From assembly GCF_900188255.1 (NCBI RefSeq), contig NZ_FZNS01000007.1:124001-188000 (forward strand): a DNA stretch of 64,000 bases, given 5' to 3'. The notes below the pieces were generated by a model. The model saw nothing but the letters and a program-made list of their open reading frames with translations, had not been told where the DNA came from and ran no database searches. Shown one piece after another: positions 37,320 through 46,720 of the stretch (its first letter is position 1; the number at the start of each line of letters is the position of its first letter). A program made the position numbers and the translations under genes. This DNA comes from Hymenobacter mucosus (GTDB taxonomy: Bacteria > Bacteroidota > Bacteroidia > Cytophagales > Hymenobacteraceae).

Positions 37320-38585
37320 ATGCTACGACTATCTACTTATTTGTTTAGCTGGATGCTGTTATTGGGGATGGTGTCTTGCACTGCTCCTGCCGAAGACGAG
37401 CCCCAACCCAGCACCTACTACGTGGACGGCTACTGCCCACAACTTTTGGACCGGGCCGTACTAGAAAAATCGGTGGAGGCCCTGGCGGCCCGGCCCATGC
37501 ACACCACGGGCAAGATCTATCTGTTAGGCCGCTACCTCTTTATCAACGAGCGGTACGAAGGCATTCACATCATCGATAACCAAGACCCGAAGCAGCCGCG
37601 CCCAATTAGCTTCCTGCGTATTCCCGGTAACGTGGACATGGCCGTGAAGGGAAACCTTCTTTACGCGGACAACGGTCCTGATCTGGTAACTATCGACATT
37701 ACCAACCCCGCAGCGGTGCAGGTTAAAAGCCGCGTGCGGGATGCCTTCCGGGAGCTGCCCATGCCCGAAATGGCGCTCGTACCGCAGGAATGCACCCCGG
37801 GGACTCGCCCAAGCAATACCGTGGTAGTTGGCTGGCAGAAGGTTAAAGTCCCCGCCCCCGCCTACCACAACTGGTTCAACACGTGGCGGCTCTCATTTGC
37901 AACCAGTCCTACGTCGGCAGCTCCGGGCACAATTGGCAAAGGCGGCTCGCTGGCCCGCTTTGCCGTGTTAGGCAATACGCTCTACACCGTGGACGAGCAA
38001 AGCCTGCGCCTGTTCAGCTTGGCTGCACCCGCTACCCCCGCCCCAGGCCAAAAAATTCCCCTGCAATTTGGCGTCGAAACCATCTACCCCAAAGATCATT
38101 ACCTCTTCCTAGGCACCCAGCGTGGCATGTATATCTTTGATGTAGCCACCCCGCAAGCTCCCCAGCAAGTGGCCTACTACCAACACGTAGTGAGCTGCGA
38201 CCCCGTAGTGGTAGATGAGCGCTACGCCTATGTAACGCTCCGAAGCGGCCGCAACTGCGGCGGCGGCCCCAATCAACTTCAAGTTATCGACCTGACCACA
38301 CTCAGCCAGCCCCGCCTAGCCCGCACGTACGCAATGACGGGCCCCCAGGGCCTTGGAGTAGATGGCAGCCAGCTATTTGTGTGCGACAGCGACGGCCTCA
38401 AGGTGTTCGATACCAGTAAAGCCCCTCTACTCACACAAACACAGTCGTTCCCTATCAAGGTGTTTGACGTAATTCCCGACCGTGGCACGCTGATGGCTAT
38501 TGGTGCTACTGGCTTGTACCAGTATAGCTACTCGGGCAGCCAATTGCAGCAACTGAGCCTACTACCTATCACGCCGGTGCAGTAA
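37320..38585 (+). CDS. LVIVD-repeat lipoprotein
   Basis: 421-residue lipoprotein from the ATG at 37320 (MLRLSTYLFSWMLLLGMVSC; lipobox Cys at residue 20). The mature part is a run of LVIVD-type beta-propeller repeats: GRYLFINERYEGIHIIDNQDPKQPRPIS, KGNLLYADNGPDLVTIDITNPAAVQV, GNTLYTVDEQSLRLFSLAAP, HYLFLGTQRGMYIFDVATPQAPQQV, RYAYVTLRSG...LQVIDLTTLSQPRLA and GSQLFVCDSDGLKVFDTSKAP. Such proteins are cell-surface propellers without a known enzymatic role. Its TAA overlaps the ATG of the next gene by one base (TAATG), so the two are probably translationally coupled. Confidence 0.85.
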   Translation: MLRLSTYLFSWMLLLGMVSCTAPAEDEPQPSTYYVDGYCPQLLDRAVLEKSVEALAARPMHTTGKIYLLGRYLFINERYEGIHIIDNQDPKQPRPISFLRIPGNVDMAVKGNLLYADNGPDLVTIDITNPAAVQVKSRVRDAFRELPMPEMALVPQECTPGTRPSNTVVVGWQKVKVPAPAYHNWFNTWRLSFATSPTSAAPGTIGKGGSLARFAVLGNTLYTVDEQSLRLFSLAAPATPAPGQKIPLQFGVETIYPKDHYLFLGTQRGMYIFDVATPQAPQQVAYYQHVVSCDPVVVDERYAYVTLRSGRNCGGGPNQLQVIDLTTLSQPRLARTYAMTGPQGLGVDGSQLFVCDSDGLKVFDTSKAPLLTQTQSFPIKVFDVIPDRGTLMAIGATGLYQYSYSGSQLQQLSLLPITPVQ

Positions 38586-39280
38586 TGGACGCACAACATC
38601 TGCTACGCAGGGGCGGGTGGCTGCCGCTGCTGGTTTTGGCGCTAGTTGCGCGGGGGCAAACCCCTAGCCCTGACCTAGGTCTGCTGCTTAAAATGACGCC
38701 GCAGTACGTGGTGGTAGGTGGCTATTGGCTGGAGGTAGAACAGCGCTGGAACCAGCACCCGCGACAAAGCTTCCTGGTTGCCCCGCAAGTATATGCCGGT
38801 CCTGTGGGGCGGCCCAATCAGCAGCATACGGATTTTCTCGGCACCGATGAGTCGGAGAAAGTGCGCGGTGCGGGGCTGCAAGTGCTACACCGCTGGTACC
38901 TGAGCGAGTCGAAAACGGCTTATCCCTCGGGGCTGTACGTTAGCTACGGACCTTCCTTCCAGCATTTGGCCGTCTCGCGCCAAGGTATGGGCTGGAAAGA
39001 AGTGACGGGGCCTACTGGCCTGCCCCTGCTTGAGTACCGCTATGGCCGCCACACCGAGACCATCAACCGCTACGGCGCCACGGCCCAGCTAGGTTACCAG
39101 GCTCCTTTGTTGCCGGGGCGGGTTTTCCTGGATCTATACGCCGGGCTCGGGTGGCGGGAAAGCCAAAGCCGTACTAACTCTCGCCCCGTTAGTAGTCGTT
39201 ACCGTTTAGGCACCTCCGACTATGGGCACCAGGGATTCTACTTCCCAGCTGGCGTGAAGATTGGAGTAGCCATTCGCTAA
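38585..39280 (+). CDS. Predicted outer-membrane beta-barrel protein
   Basis: 231-residue exported protein with a signal peptide ending near ALVARGQ (about residue 25). The mature chain alternates hydrophobic and polar residues with many Tyr/Trp (YVVVGGYWLEVEQRWN, GLYVSYGPSFQHLAV, RYGATAQLGYQAPLLPGRVFLDLYAGLGWRE) and ends PAGVKIGVAIR, a pattern of a small outer-membrane barrel. Its start overlaps the stop of the LVIVD lipoprotein gene, which suggests that the propeller and the barrel work together at the cell surface. No named family was recognised. Confidence 0.7.
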   Translation: MDAQHLLRRGGWLPLLVLALVARGQTPSPDLGLLLKMTPQYVVVGGYWLEVEQRWNQHPRQSFLVAPQVYAGPVGRPNQQHTDFLGTDESEKVRGAGLQVLHRWYLSESKTAYPSGLYVSYGPSFQHLAVSRQGMGWKEVTGPTGLPLLEYRYGRHTETINRYGATAQLGYQAPLLPGRVFLDLYAGLGWRESQSRTNSRPVSSRYRLGTSDYGHQGFYFPAGVKIGVAIR

Positions 39281-39378
39281 GTGGTTGATCTTGGAACTGC
39301 ATCCCTGCCCAGATAAGTAGAAGAGTGCTCATCATGTAGTAGCCCAAGCTTGCAGCGCCCAGGTTGTTACCAAGAAGG

Positions 39379-39965
39379 CTACTGGCTTTGCTGCTCCTGA
39401 AGAATCCGCCGCAAATCTCGCCCCGCTTTGTCAATGTCGGTTAGGTAACCAGCGCGGTCAAGGAAAGGAGTTACTGGATTGGAAACCGTAGTGCGCTCTG
39501 TAACCTTACTTTGAAAACGTTTGGGCGTGGGAGGACAAGTAGATGTTCGCCGGTAAGCGGCGCAGCAGGGCGAAGCCGCGCGCAATTTCGCCCTGCATGG
39601 CTGCGTCATACTTCCAGCGAACCAGGGATGTGGATACGGACAGCGTAAGACTACCCACGCTGATAGCTAGTAACTTCCGATTGCCTTCCTGAAGGAGAAA
39701 TGGCCCAAGTGGTGTAGCCCGGTGTATGCGCCCCCGCAAAGCGGTCAAACCACCAGCATGGTCGAAGTGTGCATGCGAATTGAGTAAGATTGTCACATCC
39801 CGGATGGTAAAACCCAGCGTGGCAATGCTCTTGCAGATCAGGGAGCAGTACCTGGGTAGCCGCCGTCAATCAGCACGTAGCCCTCATAACTAGTTAGTTA
39901 GTAAGAGGTAACGTCGCGCGTGCCCATATACGTGTCAAGCAGGCTCCACTTGTGTGGTGCCAAAC
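39379..39965 (-). pseudogene. Subclass B3-like metallo-beta-lactamase pseudogene
   Basis: Minus-strand remnant of a metallo-hydrolase resembling B3 metallo-beta-lactamases. It reads YMGTRDVTSY, a TAA, LTSYEGYVLIDGGYPGTAP, a frameshift, LICKSIATLGFTIRDVTILLNSHAHFDHAGGLTALR (the zinc-binding H-x-H-x-D-H motif), then jumps after a short unrelated stretch to the C-terminal part RWKYDAAMQGEIARGFALLRRLPANIYLSSHAQTF, another frameshift and NPVTPFLDRAGYLTDIDKAGRDLRRILQEQ. The segment expected between the HxHxDH motif and the C-terminus is largely missing. One stop, at least two frameshifts and the deletion make it non-functional. Confidence 0.82.
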
Positions 39966-40498
39966 GAGTTCGTTTTGACAGTTCACCACTAGGCTTGCAG
40001 AAAAGCTGATACCGAGGAGCTTAGCAGTGTAGCTTCTAGTTGGCACTAGGGTGTATTGGGATGAGCATTTCTTCACCAACGTCTTTTCCTCCGCGTTAGT
40101 AAGTGCGGACGTTAGAAGCCCCTGCTATTTGGCGTAGGTACTAGTTCAGAAGCGCCGCTGTGTACTGTTATATGCGCGTAGAAGAAGTTTCTGAAGCAGA
40201 AAGTAAGTATATGATATTTAGAATAATAGGCTCTAACGAATTAGTACCCGATTAAGTACGTGCCTAACGACTTTTAGCGTTCTGTACGCAGCTATTTTGC
40301 CTAATCTGAGCCAAGATGAGCAGGTAATTTAGTTTTATAACTATTCTATCATTAAGTTGCATAAACGTGACTACTAGTGCGTAGCTTTACTGAGAACGGC
40401 TGGCAATGTTTCTGAGGATGAGCCAACCATCAGGTTTTCTTTTCTAGGGGCAGAGGGCGGTATGACAGCCTTCTGTGTACCCGCCTACCTGCCCCACT
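39966..40498. other. Intergenic region
   Basis: No supported gene; AT-rich from about 40200 to 40370, where the promoter of the long T9SS cargo gene may lie. A frame opening at GTG 40475 joins the cargo gene, but the ATG at 40499 is preferred. Confidence 0.35.
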
Positions 40499-43400
40499 AT
40501 GCCCACTGAATTATTGCTTTCTACTCTACCTACTTCCGCGGATCCTACCCTAACTTTCTCTACCAGCGCTACGGGTACCGCTGGCAACCAGCATCTGGCC
40601 TGGCGGGTGAAGCCAACGGCTGGTTGGGTGCTGGCCTGGCTGGTTATGTTGCTACACTTCGCGGCTACTACCGCCTTCGGCCAGGGAACATCCCCGGAGT
40701 GCGCGGCCGATGAGAAGTTTGCTAATACCTGGTACTTCGGCTTTAAAGCGGGGCTAGACTTCAATGAGGCTTCTGCCGACTCCCTTCCGAAGGTGCTCAC
40801 TGATGGGGCAATGGATGCTCCTGCCGGCTCGGGGGTGATGTCGGATAGAAATGGCAAAATTCTCTTTTACAGCAACGGCGAAACCGTATGGAACGGAGAT
40901 GGCACTGTAATGACCAACGGCACAGGGCTGGCGGGCAACCGCTTCACCACCGACGGCCCCCTACCCATCAGAATGCCGGGCATAGTTACGCCGGGTCAGC
41001 CGACGCGCTACTTGCTCTTCACCCTAAACAGCACGGTAGGCCTGAGCTACTCAGAAATAGAGATTCCCGCGGGTGGTGGGCCAGGCACCGTCATAGCAGC
41101 CACTAAAAACACGCCCCTGGCCCGCGGCACGGCGGAGAAGCTAACAGGCGTATTTCATAGAAATGGCTGCGACATTTGGGTTATCGCGCACGGCTGGGGC
41201 GATGCCAAGACTGGTAATGACAACCGGGGCGATGCCTTCCTAGCCTACCGCGTAACAACGACGGGCGTACAGCCTACTCCTATTATTTCGGCCATTGGCA
41301 GCCTGCACGCGCCGAGCGTGGCACCCCAGGGCTACAAGGGCCAGATGAGGGTAACTGCCGAAGGCAAACGGCTGGCCTTGGCCCGCTACAGCGAGGTAGC
41401 AGGTGATAGTAGCAGCACCGTCGAGCTGTTTGGATTCGATAACGGCACCGGCCAGGTTAGCGTCGACCCTCAGGTTCCATACATCGTGGATAGCGGCGCG
41501 GGAAAATACTACGGGGTGAGTTTTTCGCCCGGTAGCTACCTCTACGCCACGGTGCGCAACCCGCCCCAACTGTTGCAGTTTGATATTAGCGGCAGCGGGC
41601 CGGTTACTAAGCAGGATATTCCACTCAAGCAGAAGGCCTCTGCCGACCTGGGCTCTATGCAGGCCGCACCTGATGGCAAGATTTACGTGGCCCGCGAGAA
41701 TCAGTCTGCGCTGGGCTTTATTGCTTACCCCGACTCGCTGGGGGAAAAAGCCCTTTACGCCGACGACAGCCTGCAATTGGGCGGCCGCCTGAGTGGCCTG
41801 GGGCTGGTCAATTTTAACCAAAGCTCCCTGTTGCGCGTGGGTCCCAGCGCGCAAATCACGGGTTGCCGGCAAATTTCATTTAGGGCCCCACCCATTGACT
41901 TCGACGGAAAAACCTATGCTTGGACGTTTGGCGACGGTAGCACCTCAACAGAAGAGAATCCCGTTCATACTTACGCTACACCTGGCAACTACACCGTAAC
42001 GCTACGCATCACGACCGCGTGCTTTTGCCGCGAAAGCTCGGGCAGTATTCAAGTGCCCAATTTGCCGAATCCGGGTAGCATTGCTAGTCCGCAAACGCTG
42101 TGCGCAGGCACAGCGCCGGCCATTCTTACCAGTGCAGTTGCGGCTTCCGGTGACGCTGGCCTGCCGCTTGTTTACCAGTGGGAAACCTCAACGGATAACA
42201 CCACCTGGGGGCCCGCACCCGGCAGTTCCACCAACGCCAGCTACCAGCCATCTAACTCCTTACCAACTGGTGTTACTTATTTCCGGCGGCGTGCTCAACT
42301 GCTGCTGCCTGATCAATCAGGACCTTACTGTACCCCTAGCTTTACTGCTTCAGTAGCACTTACCGTTCTGCCTGCTCTAACGGCCGGTGGTATTGCCGCC
42401 GACCAAACCGTGTGCACAGGCGGCCCCATTGCCCCCTTCACCAGCACCGCCCCAGCTACCGGCGGTACTGGTACGTTTGCCTACCAGTGGGAAGCATCAG
42501 TAGACGGCACTACCTGGACGCCGATTCCAAACGCTACCAACGAAACCTTGGCGCCCGGTCCGCTCACGGTTACAACCCGCTTCCGGCGGCAAGTAACGTC
42601 GGGAGCTTGTACCGTCGCGCCATCCAATACCGTTACAATAACCGTGGTGCCCGCCCTAGTGCCCGGGACCATTGCTGCTAACCAAGCCATTTGCGCCGGT
42701 TCAGCGCCTTCTCCATTGACCAGCGAAACCCCGGCCACGGGCGGTAGCGGCACCATCACTTACCAGTGGGAATCGTCAGCGGATAACGCAACCTGGGGCC
42801 CTATTAGCGGAGCCACGCAAGCCACGTACGCACCGCCCTCACTAACTGCTACTACTTACTTCCGCCGCCAGGCCAGTTCGGGTAGTGCTTGCGCCCCGGC
42901 CTTGTCGAATGTCGTTACCATCACAGTAGCGCCGGCACTGACGGCGGGCACCATTGGTAGTAATCAGACGCTGTGCCTGGGTGCTACCCCAGCCCCCCTC
43001 ACCAGCATAGCTGGAGCCAGCGGTGGTGCAGGCCCCTTTGCCTATCAGTGGGAATCTTCGCTAGATAATACCAACTGGACGGTTATTGCTGGCGCCACCG
43101 AGGAGACATTTGCCCCCGGTCCGCTTACCATCACTATTTACTTGCGGCGCCGCGTAACAGCGGGAGCTTGCGGACCAGTGTACTCGCCTGCCATTCAGCT
43201 AACGGTATTGCCTGACCTTGTGGCTGGAAGCATTGCCGCCAACCAAACGTTGTGTTCTGGTGCTACTCCGGCCCCGCTTACCAGCACCGAAGGCCCCGGA
43301 GGCGGCACCGGGAGCTACAGCTACCAGTGGGAATCATCAGTAGATAACACCAGCTGGACTGCTATTGCGGGCGCTACAAACGCTGACTACACGCCGTCGG

Positions 43401-45379
43401 TGCTCACCACAACCACTTTCTTCCGCCGCCGGGTCACTTCCGGCACGTGCGGGCCGGTGTACTCTTCCTCCGTGACCCTAACCGTGTTGCCGGCGCTAAC
43501 GGCGGGCACCATTGGCTCCAACCAAACGCTGTGCCTAGGGGCCACCCCAGCTCCCCTTACGAGCACCACCGCAGCAGGCGGTGGCACGGGCACGGTGGCG
43601 TATCAGTGGGAAGCGTCAGCCGACAACACCAACTGGTCTGCTATAACTGGGGCCACGGGTCCAACCTATACGCCGGGTCCGCTCACAGCCACAACGTATT
43701 ATCGGCGCCGCGCGGCATCAGGCGACTGCGCACCGGCCTTCTCCAACGTTGTCACCATCACGGTATCACCGGCGCTGGTCGCTGGCACCATTGGTAGTAG
43801 CCAAACGCTGTGCCTAGGTGCTACCCCGGCCCCGCTGACTAGCACCGCCCCGGCTACGGGGGGAATAGGTACACCAGCCTACCAATGGGAATCCTCGCTG
43901 GATAACACCAACTGGGCAGCCATTGCCGGTGCTACGGGCGAGACCTTCGCGCCAGGTCCACTCACCACCACGACCTACTACCGCCGCCGCGTAACGGCCG
44001 GTGCTTGCGGCCCCGCCTACTCACCTGTTGTTCAGCTGACGGTGCTTCCTACCCTCGTGGCAGGTACCATTAGCGCTGACCAAGAAGTTTGTGCGGGCAC
44101 CACTCCGGCCCCGCTGAACGGCAACAGCGCCGGCGGCGGCACGGGCACCTTTGCCTACCAGTGGGAGTCTTCGACGGATAATGCAACCTGGACGGCCATA
44201 CCAGGCGCTACAAACTTCAACTTTGGCCCCGGTCCGCTTACGGCAACTACTTTCTTCCGGCGCCGCGTGACCTCGGGTACGGGCACCTGTGCTACCGTGG
44301 TTTCAAACGTTGTGACGATACGGGTGCAGCCCTTCGTGACGCCCAGCGTGACCTTGGCAACTCCGCCCGTGCAGTGCTCAGGTACTCCCCTTACCTTCAC
44401 GGCAGTGGCTACCAATGCGGGGGCCGCTCCTACCTTCCGCTGGTTTGTCAACAACTCAGCCGTTGCCAGTGGGCCCACTTTCACCAGTAGTACGCTTGTT
44501 ACTGGCGACCAGGTGCGGGTTGAGGTGACGCCCACAACGGGTCTGTGCAGCGCCGGACCCGCCGTAGCCACGGTTACGGTGACTCGCACGGCCACGGCCC
44601 TACCTACCCTCACCATTGCCGTGCAGCCAGGCGGCCCGGTCTGTCTTGGGGCGCCTCTTACGTTCAGCATTGCCAGTGTAAGCGAGGCTGGCCCGGCTCC
44701 CATCTACCAGTGGCGAGTTGATGGCAACGACGTGGCCGGTGCCACTGGCCCGGTCTTCACGAGCACAACGCTACGTGCGGGCCAAGTGGTAACTCTACGC
44801 CTGCGCACCACCGACACGTGTGGACAGCCCGTTGCAGCCGTTTCCAACGGGGTGACCGTGCGCATTCAGCCGCCCGTGGACGTGGATGCCGGCCCTGACA
44901 AAGAAATTCTAGCGGGCACCTCCGTGATTCTGGATGGACGCGCCGATGGCTCTTACCCCGTGCGCTGGACGCCAATGGAAGGCATGACGTTTTCGAGTGA
45001 TTCTTTGCGCCCCACGGTTGCGCCCAAGGTAACTACTACCTACACCCTCTCAGCCGGAAGCGGCGGCTGCGCCGACTCGGATCAGGTGACGGTGACCGTG
45101 CGCCCGCCCATCCGTATCCCCAACGCCTTCACGCCCAATGGCGACGGCCGCGACGACACGTGGCAGATTGAGTTCATTGAGCAGTTCCCCGACAATACGG
45201 TGAGCGTGTTCAACCGTTGGGGCAATCGGGTATTCTCCGTCAACAACTATAGCCGGGCCAATGAGTGGCGCGGCGACATCAACGGCCAGCCCGCCCCGGT
45301 TGGCACCTACTACTATGTTGTGGTCACGAAGGGTCCGCTAGGCCGGTCCTACAGCGGCTCAATTACGATTCTGTATTAA
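40499..45379 (+). CDS. Giant secreted PKD/Ig-like-repeat protein with T9SS type B sorting domain
   Basis: Predicted cell-surface or secreted adhesin-like protein of 1626 residues. A long N-terminus ends in a signal segment (WVLAWLVMLLHFAATTAFGQ, residues 44-63). Then comes a ~400-residue region with beta-propeller-like repeats (KILFYSNGETVWNG, QAAPDGKIYVARENQSALG), a PKD domain (AYTWTFGDGST-like, YAWTFGDGSTSTEENPVHTY, about 480-520), eight tandem ~93-residue Ig-like repeats, two more Ig-like domains and the C-terminal gliding-motility type B domain: IPNAFTPNGDGRDDTWQI, VSVFNRWGNRVF, WRGDINGQPAPVGTYYYVV. That domain directs export through the type IX secretion system. The gene directly downstream is a PorP/SprF protein, the usual partner of type B cargo. 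Confidence 0.93.
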   Translation: MPTELLLSTLPTSADPTLTFSTSATGTAGNQHLAWRVKPTAGWVLAWLVMLLHFAATTAFGQGTSPECAADEKFANTWYFGFKAGLDFNEASADSLPKVLTDGAMDAPAGSGVMSDRNGKILFYSNGETVWNGDGTVMTNGTGLAGNRFTTDGPLPIRMPGIVTPGQPTRYLLFTLNSTVGLSYSEIEIPAGGGPGTVIAATKNTPLARGTAEKLTGVFHRNGCDIWVIAHGWGDAKTGNDNRGDAFLAYRVTTTGVQPTPIISAIGSLHAPSVAPQGYKGQMRVTAEGKRLALARYSEVAGDSSSTVELFGFDNGTGQVSVDPQVPYIVDSGAGKYYGVSFSPGSYLYATVRNPPQLLQFDISGSGPVTKQDIPLKQKASADLGSMQAAPDGKIYVARENQSALGFIAYPDSLGEKALYADDSLQLGGRLSGLGLVNFNQSSLLRVGPSAQITGCRQISFRAPPIDFDGKTYAWTFGDGSTSTEENPVHTYATPGNYTVTLRITTACFCRESSGSIQVPNLPNPGSIASPQTLCAGTAPAILTSAVAASGDAGLPLVYQWETSTDNTTWGPAPGSSTNASYQPSNSLPTGVTYFRRRAQLLLPDQSGPYCTPSFTASVALTVLPALTAGGIAADQTVCTGGPIAPFTSTAPATGGTGTFAYQWEASVDGTTWTPIPNATNETLAPGPLTVTTRFRRQVTSGACTVAPSNTVTITVVPALVPGTIAANQAICAGSAPSPLTSETPATGGSGTITYQWESSADNATWGPISGATQATYAPPSLTATTYFRRQASSGSACAPALSNVVTITVAPALTAGTIGSNQTLCLGATPAPLTSIAGASGGAGPFAYQWESSLDNTNWTVIAGATEETFAPGPLTITIYLRRRVTAGACGPVYSPAIQLTVLPDLVAGSIAANQTLCSGATPAPLTSTEGPGGGTGSYSYQWESSVDNTSWTAIAGATNADYTPSVLTTTTFFRRRVTSGTCGPVYSSSVTLTVLPALTAGTIGSNQTLCLGATPAPLTSTTAAGGGTGTVAYQWEASADNTNWSAITGATGPTYTPGPLTATTYYRRRAASGDCAPAFSNVVTITVSPALVAGTIGSSQTLCLGATPAPLTSTAPATGGIGTPAYQWESSLDNTNWAAIAGATGETFAPGPLTTTTYYRRRVTAGACGPAYSPVVQLTVLPTLVAGTISADQEVCAGTTPAPLNGNSAGGGTGTFAYQWESSTDNATWTAIPGATNFNFGPGPLTATTFFRRRVTSGTGTCATVVSNVVTIRVQPFVTPSVTLATPPVQCSGTPLTFTAVATNAGAAPTFRWFVNNSAVASGPTFTSSTLVTGDQVRVEVTPTTGLCSAGPAVATVTVTRTATALPTLTIAVQPGGPVCLGAPLTFSIASVSEAGPAPIYQWRVDGNDVAGATGPVFTSTTLRAGQVVTLRLRTTDTCGQPVAAVSNGVTVRIQPPVDVDAGPDKEILAGTSVILDGRADGSYPVRWTPMEGMTFSSDSLRPTVAPKVTTTYTLSAGSGGCADSDQVTVTVRPPIRIPNAFTPNGDGRDDTWQIEFIEQFPDNTVSVFNRWGNRVFSVNNYSRANEWRGDINGQPAPVGTYYYVVVTKGPLGRSYSGSITILY
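42073..44342 (+). repeat. Eight tandem ~280-bp repeats within the T9SS cargo gene
   Basis: Eight in-frame units of about 92-103 codons each begin GTI/GSI-x-x-x-Q-x-x-C-x-G and contain YQWE-S/A/T-S-x-D-x-T-x-W, T-x-F/Y-R-R and a V-T-I/L-T-V end. Units 4, 6 and 7 share the block GSNQTLCLGATPAPLTS or nearly so, showing recent duplication or gene conversion; unit 1 is the most divergent. Repeat number could vary between strains. Confidence 0.9.
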
Positions 45380-45382
45380 TAC

Positions 45383-45414
45383 GAGGCCCGGCCGCGCTGG
45401 TGCGGCCGGGCCTC
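45383..45414 (+). terminator. Intrinsic terminator after the T9SS cargo gene
   Basis: Perfect 13-base arms, GAGGCCCGGCCGC at 45383-45395 with its complement at 45402-45414, followed by a pyrimidine-rich run. It lies four bases after the stop and before the PorP/SprF gene, so the latter may be less expressed than, or separately from, the cargo. Confidence 0.75.
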
Positions 45415-45449
45415 CTTCCTCCTGCAAGGCCCAAAGGTGCATTCTGCTT

Positions 45450-46418
45450 ATGATAAGAGCCCTACCTCTACTGTTGTTGCTGTTGCTACTCGTCGGTGCG
45501 CCGGCCCGTGCCCAGCAGCAGGCTCAGTACAGCCAGTACATGAACAACAACTACATTCTAAACCCCGGCGCAACGGGGGTGGAAGACTACATTGATATCA
45601 AGGCTAGCTACCGTACCCAATGGCAGGGACTGGAAGGAGCACCCAGGACGTACTACGTTAGTGCCAGCTCCTCGCTGGGCAAATGGCGCACCACCAGCAA
45701 GCGTACCCTGCGCGACCGGCGTCGACCGTTTCACGCGCTGGGCGGCCTGGTGTACAACGACGAAACTGGCCCTACGAGCCGGAAGGGGGCCTACCTTTCG
45801 TACGCCTACAACCTAGTGCTGCGGCCCAACCTGCGGGCGGCGCTAGGCGTGTCGGTGGGCATGCAGCAGTTTGCCGTAGATGGGCAGCAGCTGCGCTTTT
45901 TCGATCCCACCACTACTGCGGCCAGCGACGCTTCGCGGGTGCTGGATGGCTCTATTGGCCTGTGGGTGTACAGTTCCGATTTCTACGTAGGGGTTTCCGG
46001 TGCGCAGCTGCTGGCCAATAAGCTTGATTTTTCGTACGGCCCGACGTCCCTGGACGCGGGCGTGGGCAACTCCCTGAAGCGCCACTACTTCGTTACGGGT
46101 GGGGTCCGGGTGCCGCTCAGCGACGACTGGTCCCTGGTCCCATCGGTACTCGTCAAGGCCGTTAACCCCGCTCCCCTTTCCCTTGACCTCAACGCCAAGC
46201 TCAAGTACCAGGACCTGCTTTGGGGCGGCGTATCCTGGCGCGCCCTCGACTCGTTCGTGGCAATGGTCGGGCTCAGCTACGAGCAATTCACGTTGGGCTA
46301 TTCCTACGACGCCGGCCTCTCGGAGCTAGCCGGCTACCATGGTGGCAGCCACGAAATACTACTGGGGCTACGGCTCAAGAAAAAGGCGCAAGTGGTGTGC
46401 ACCAACAGGTTCTGGTAA
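45450..46418 (+). CDS. PorP/SprF-family type IX secretion membrane protein
   Basis: 322-residue outer-membrane barrel of the PorP/SprF family. A Leu-rich signal peptide ends at ARAQ (about residue 22), followed by the family start QAQYSQYMNNNYILNPGATG. The rest holds barrel strands such as IDIKASYRTQWQGLEGAPRTYYVSASS, HALGGLVYNDETGPTSRKGAYLSYAYN and HEILLGLRLKKK. Relatives are needed for secretion or surface retention of specific T9SS type B cargo (SprF for SprB). Its place right behind the type B cargo gene suggests the same here. Confidence 0.92.
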   Translation: MIRALPLLLLLLLLVGAPARAQQQAQYSQYMNNNYILNPGATGVEDYIDIKASYRTQWQGLEGAPRTYYVSASSSLGKWRTTSKRTLRDRRRPFHALGGLVYNDETGPTSRKGAYLSYAYNLVLRPNLRAALGVSVGMQQFAVDGQQLRFFDPTTTAASDASRVLDGSIGLWVYSSDFYVGVSGAQLLANKLDFSYGPTSLDAGVGNSLKRHYFVTGGVRVPLSDDWSLVPSVLVKAVNPAPLSLDLNAKLKYQDLLWGGVSWRALDSFVAMVGLSYEQFTLGYSYDAGLSELAGYHGGSHEILLGLRLKKKAQVVCTNRFW

Positions 46419-46720
46419 GCGCCCTGCTAGGGGCAGAAAGCACATGCGTTTGCTTCTTTGTGAAGTATGAAGCGGCAGTAGGTTGAACTACCAGTAGGCA
46501 AGTACTGGGGCACTCTCCTACTACACTGGAAACAGCCCGAAGCAAAACCAGCGACGGAATAAAGAGGCATCCTACGTGCATGCCTGCGCAACATGCGGTG
46601 GTGGAAAGGTTTCAATCTAAGCGCAATTGTAACAAGGTGTTAATGCTCGCGTCATGCTGAAATAACATGGATGCAGAACCTTTGTGCTACCAATCAGCCC
46701 TAGTTCTCAATCCTTTCCGC
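46419..46720. other. Intergenic region
   Basis: About 300 bases without a recognised feature, preceding the PhoX-like gene. No Pho-box-like repeat was identified by eye. Confidence 0.3.

Noticed and set aside
42073-44342. CRISPR-like array suggested by regular repeats
   Set aside because: The ~280-base periodicity is in-frame protein repeats of Ig-like domains, not short direct repeats with unique spacers.
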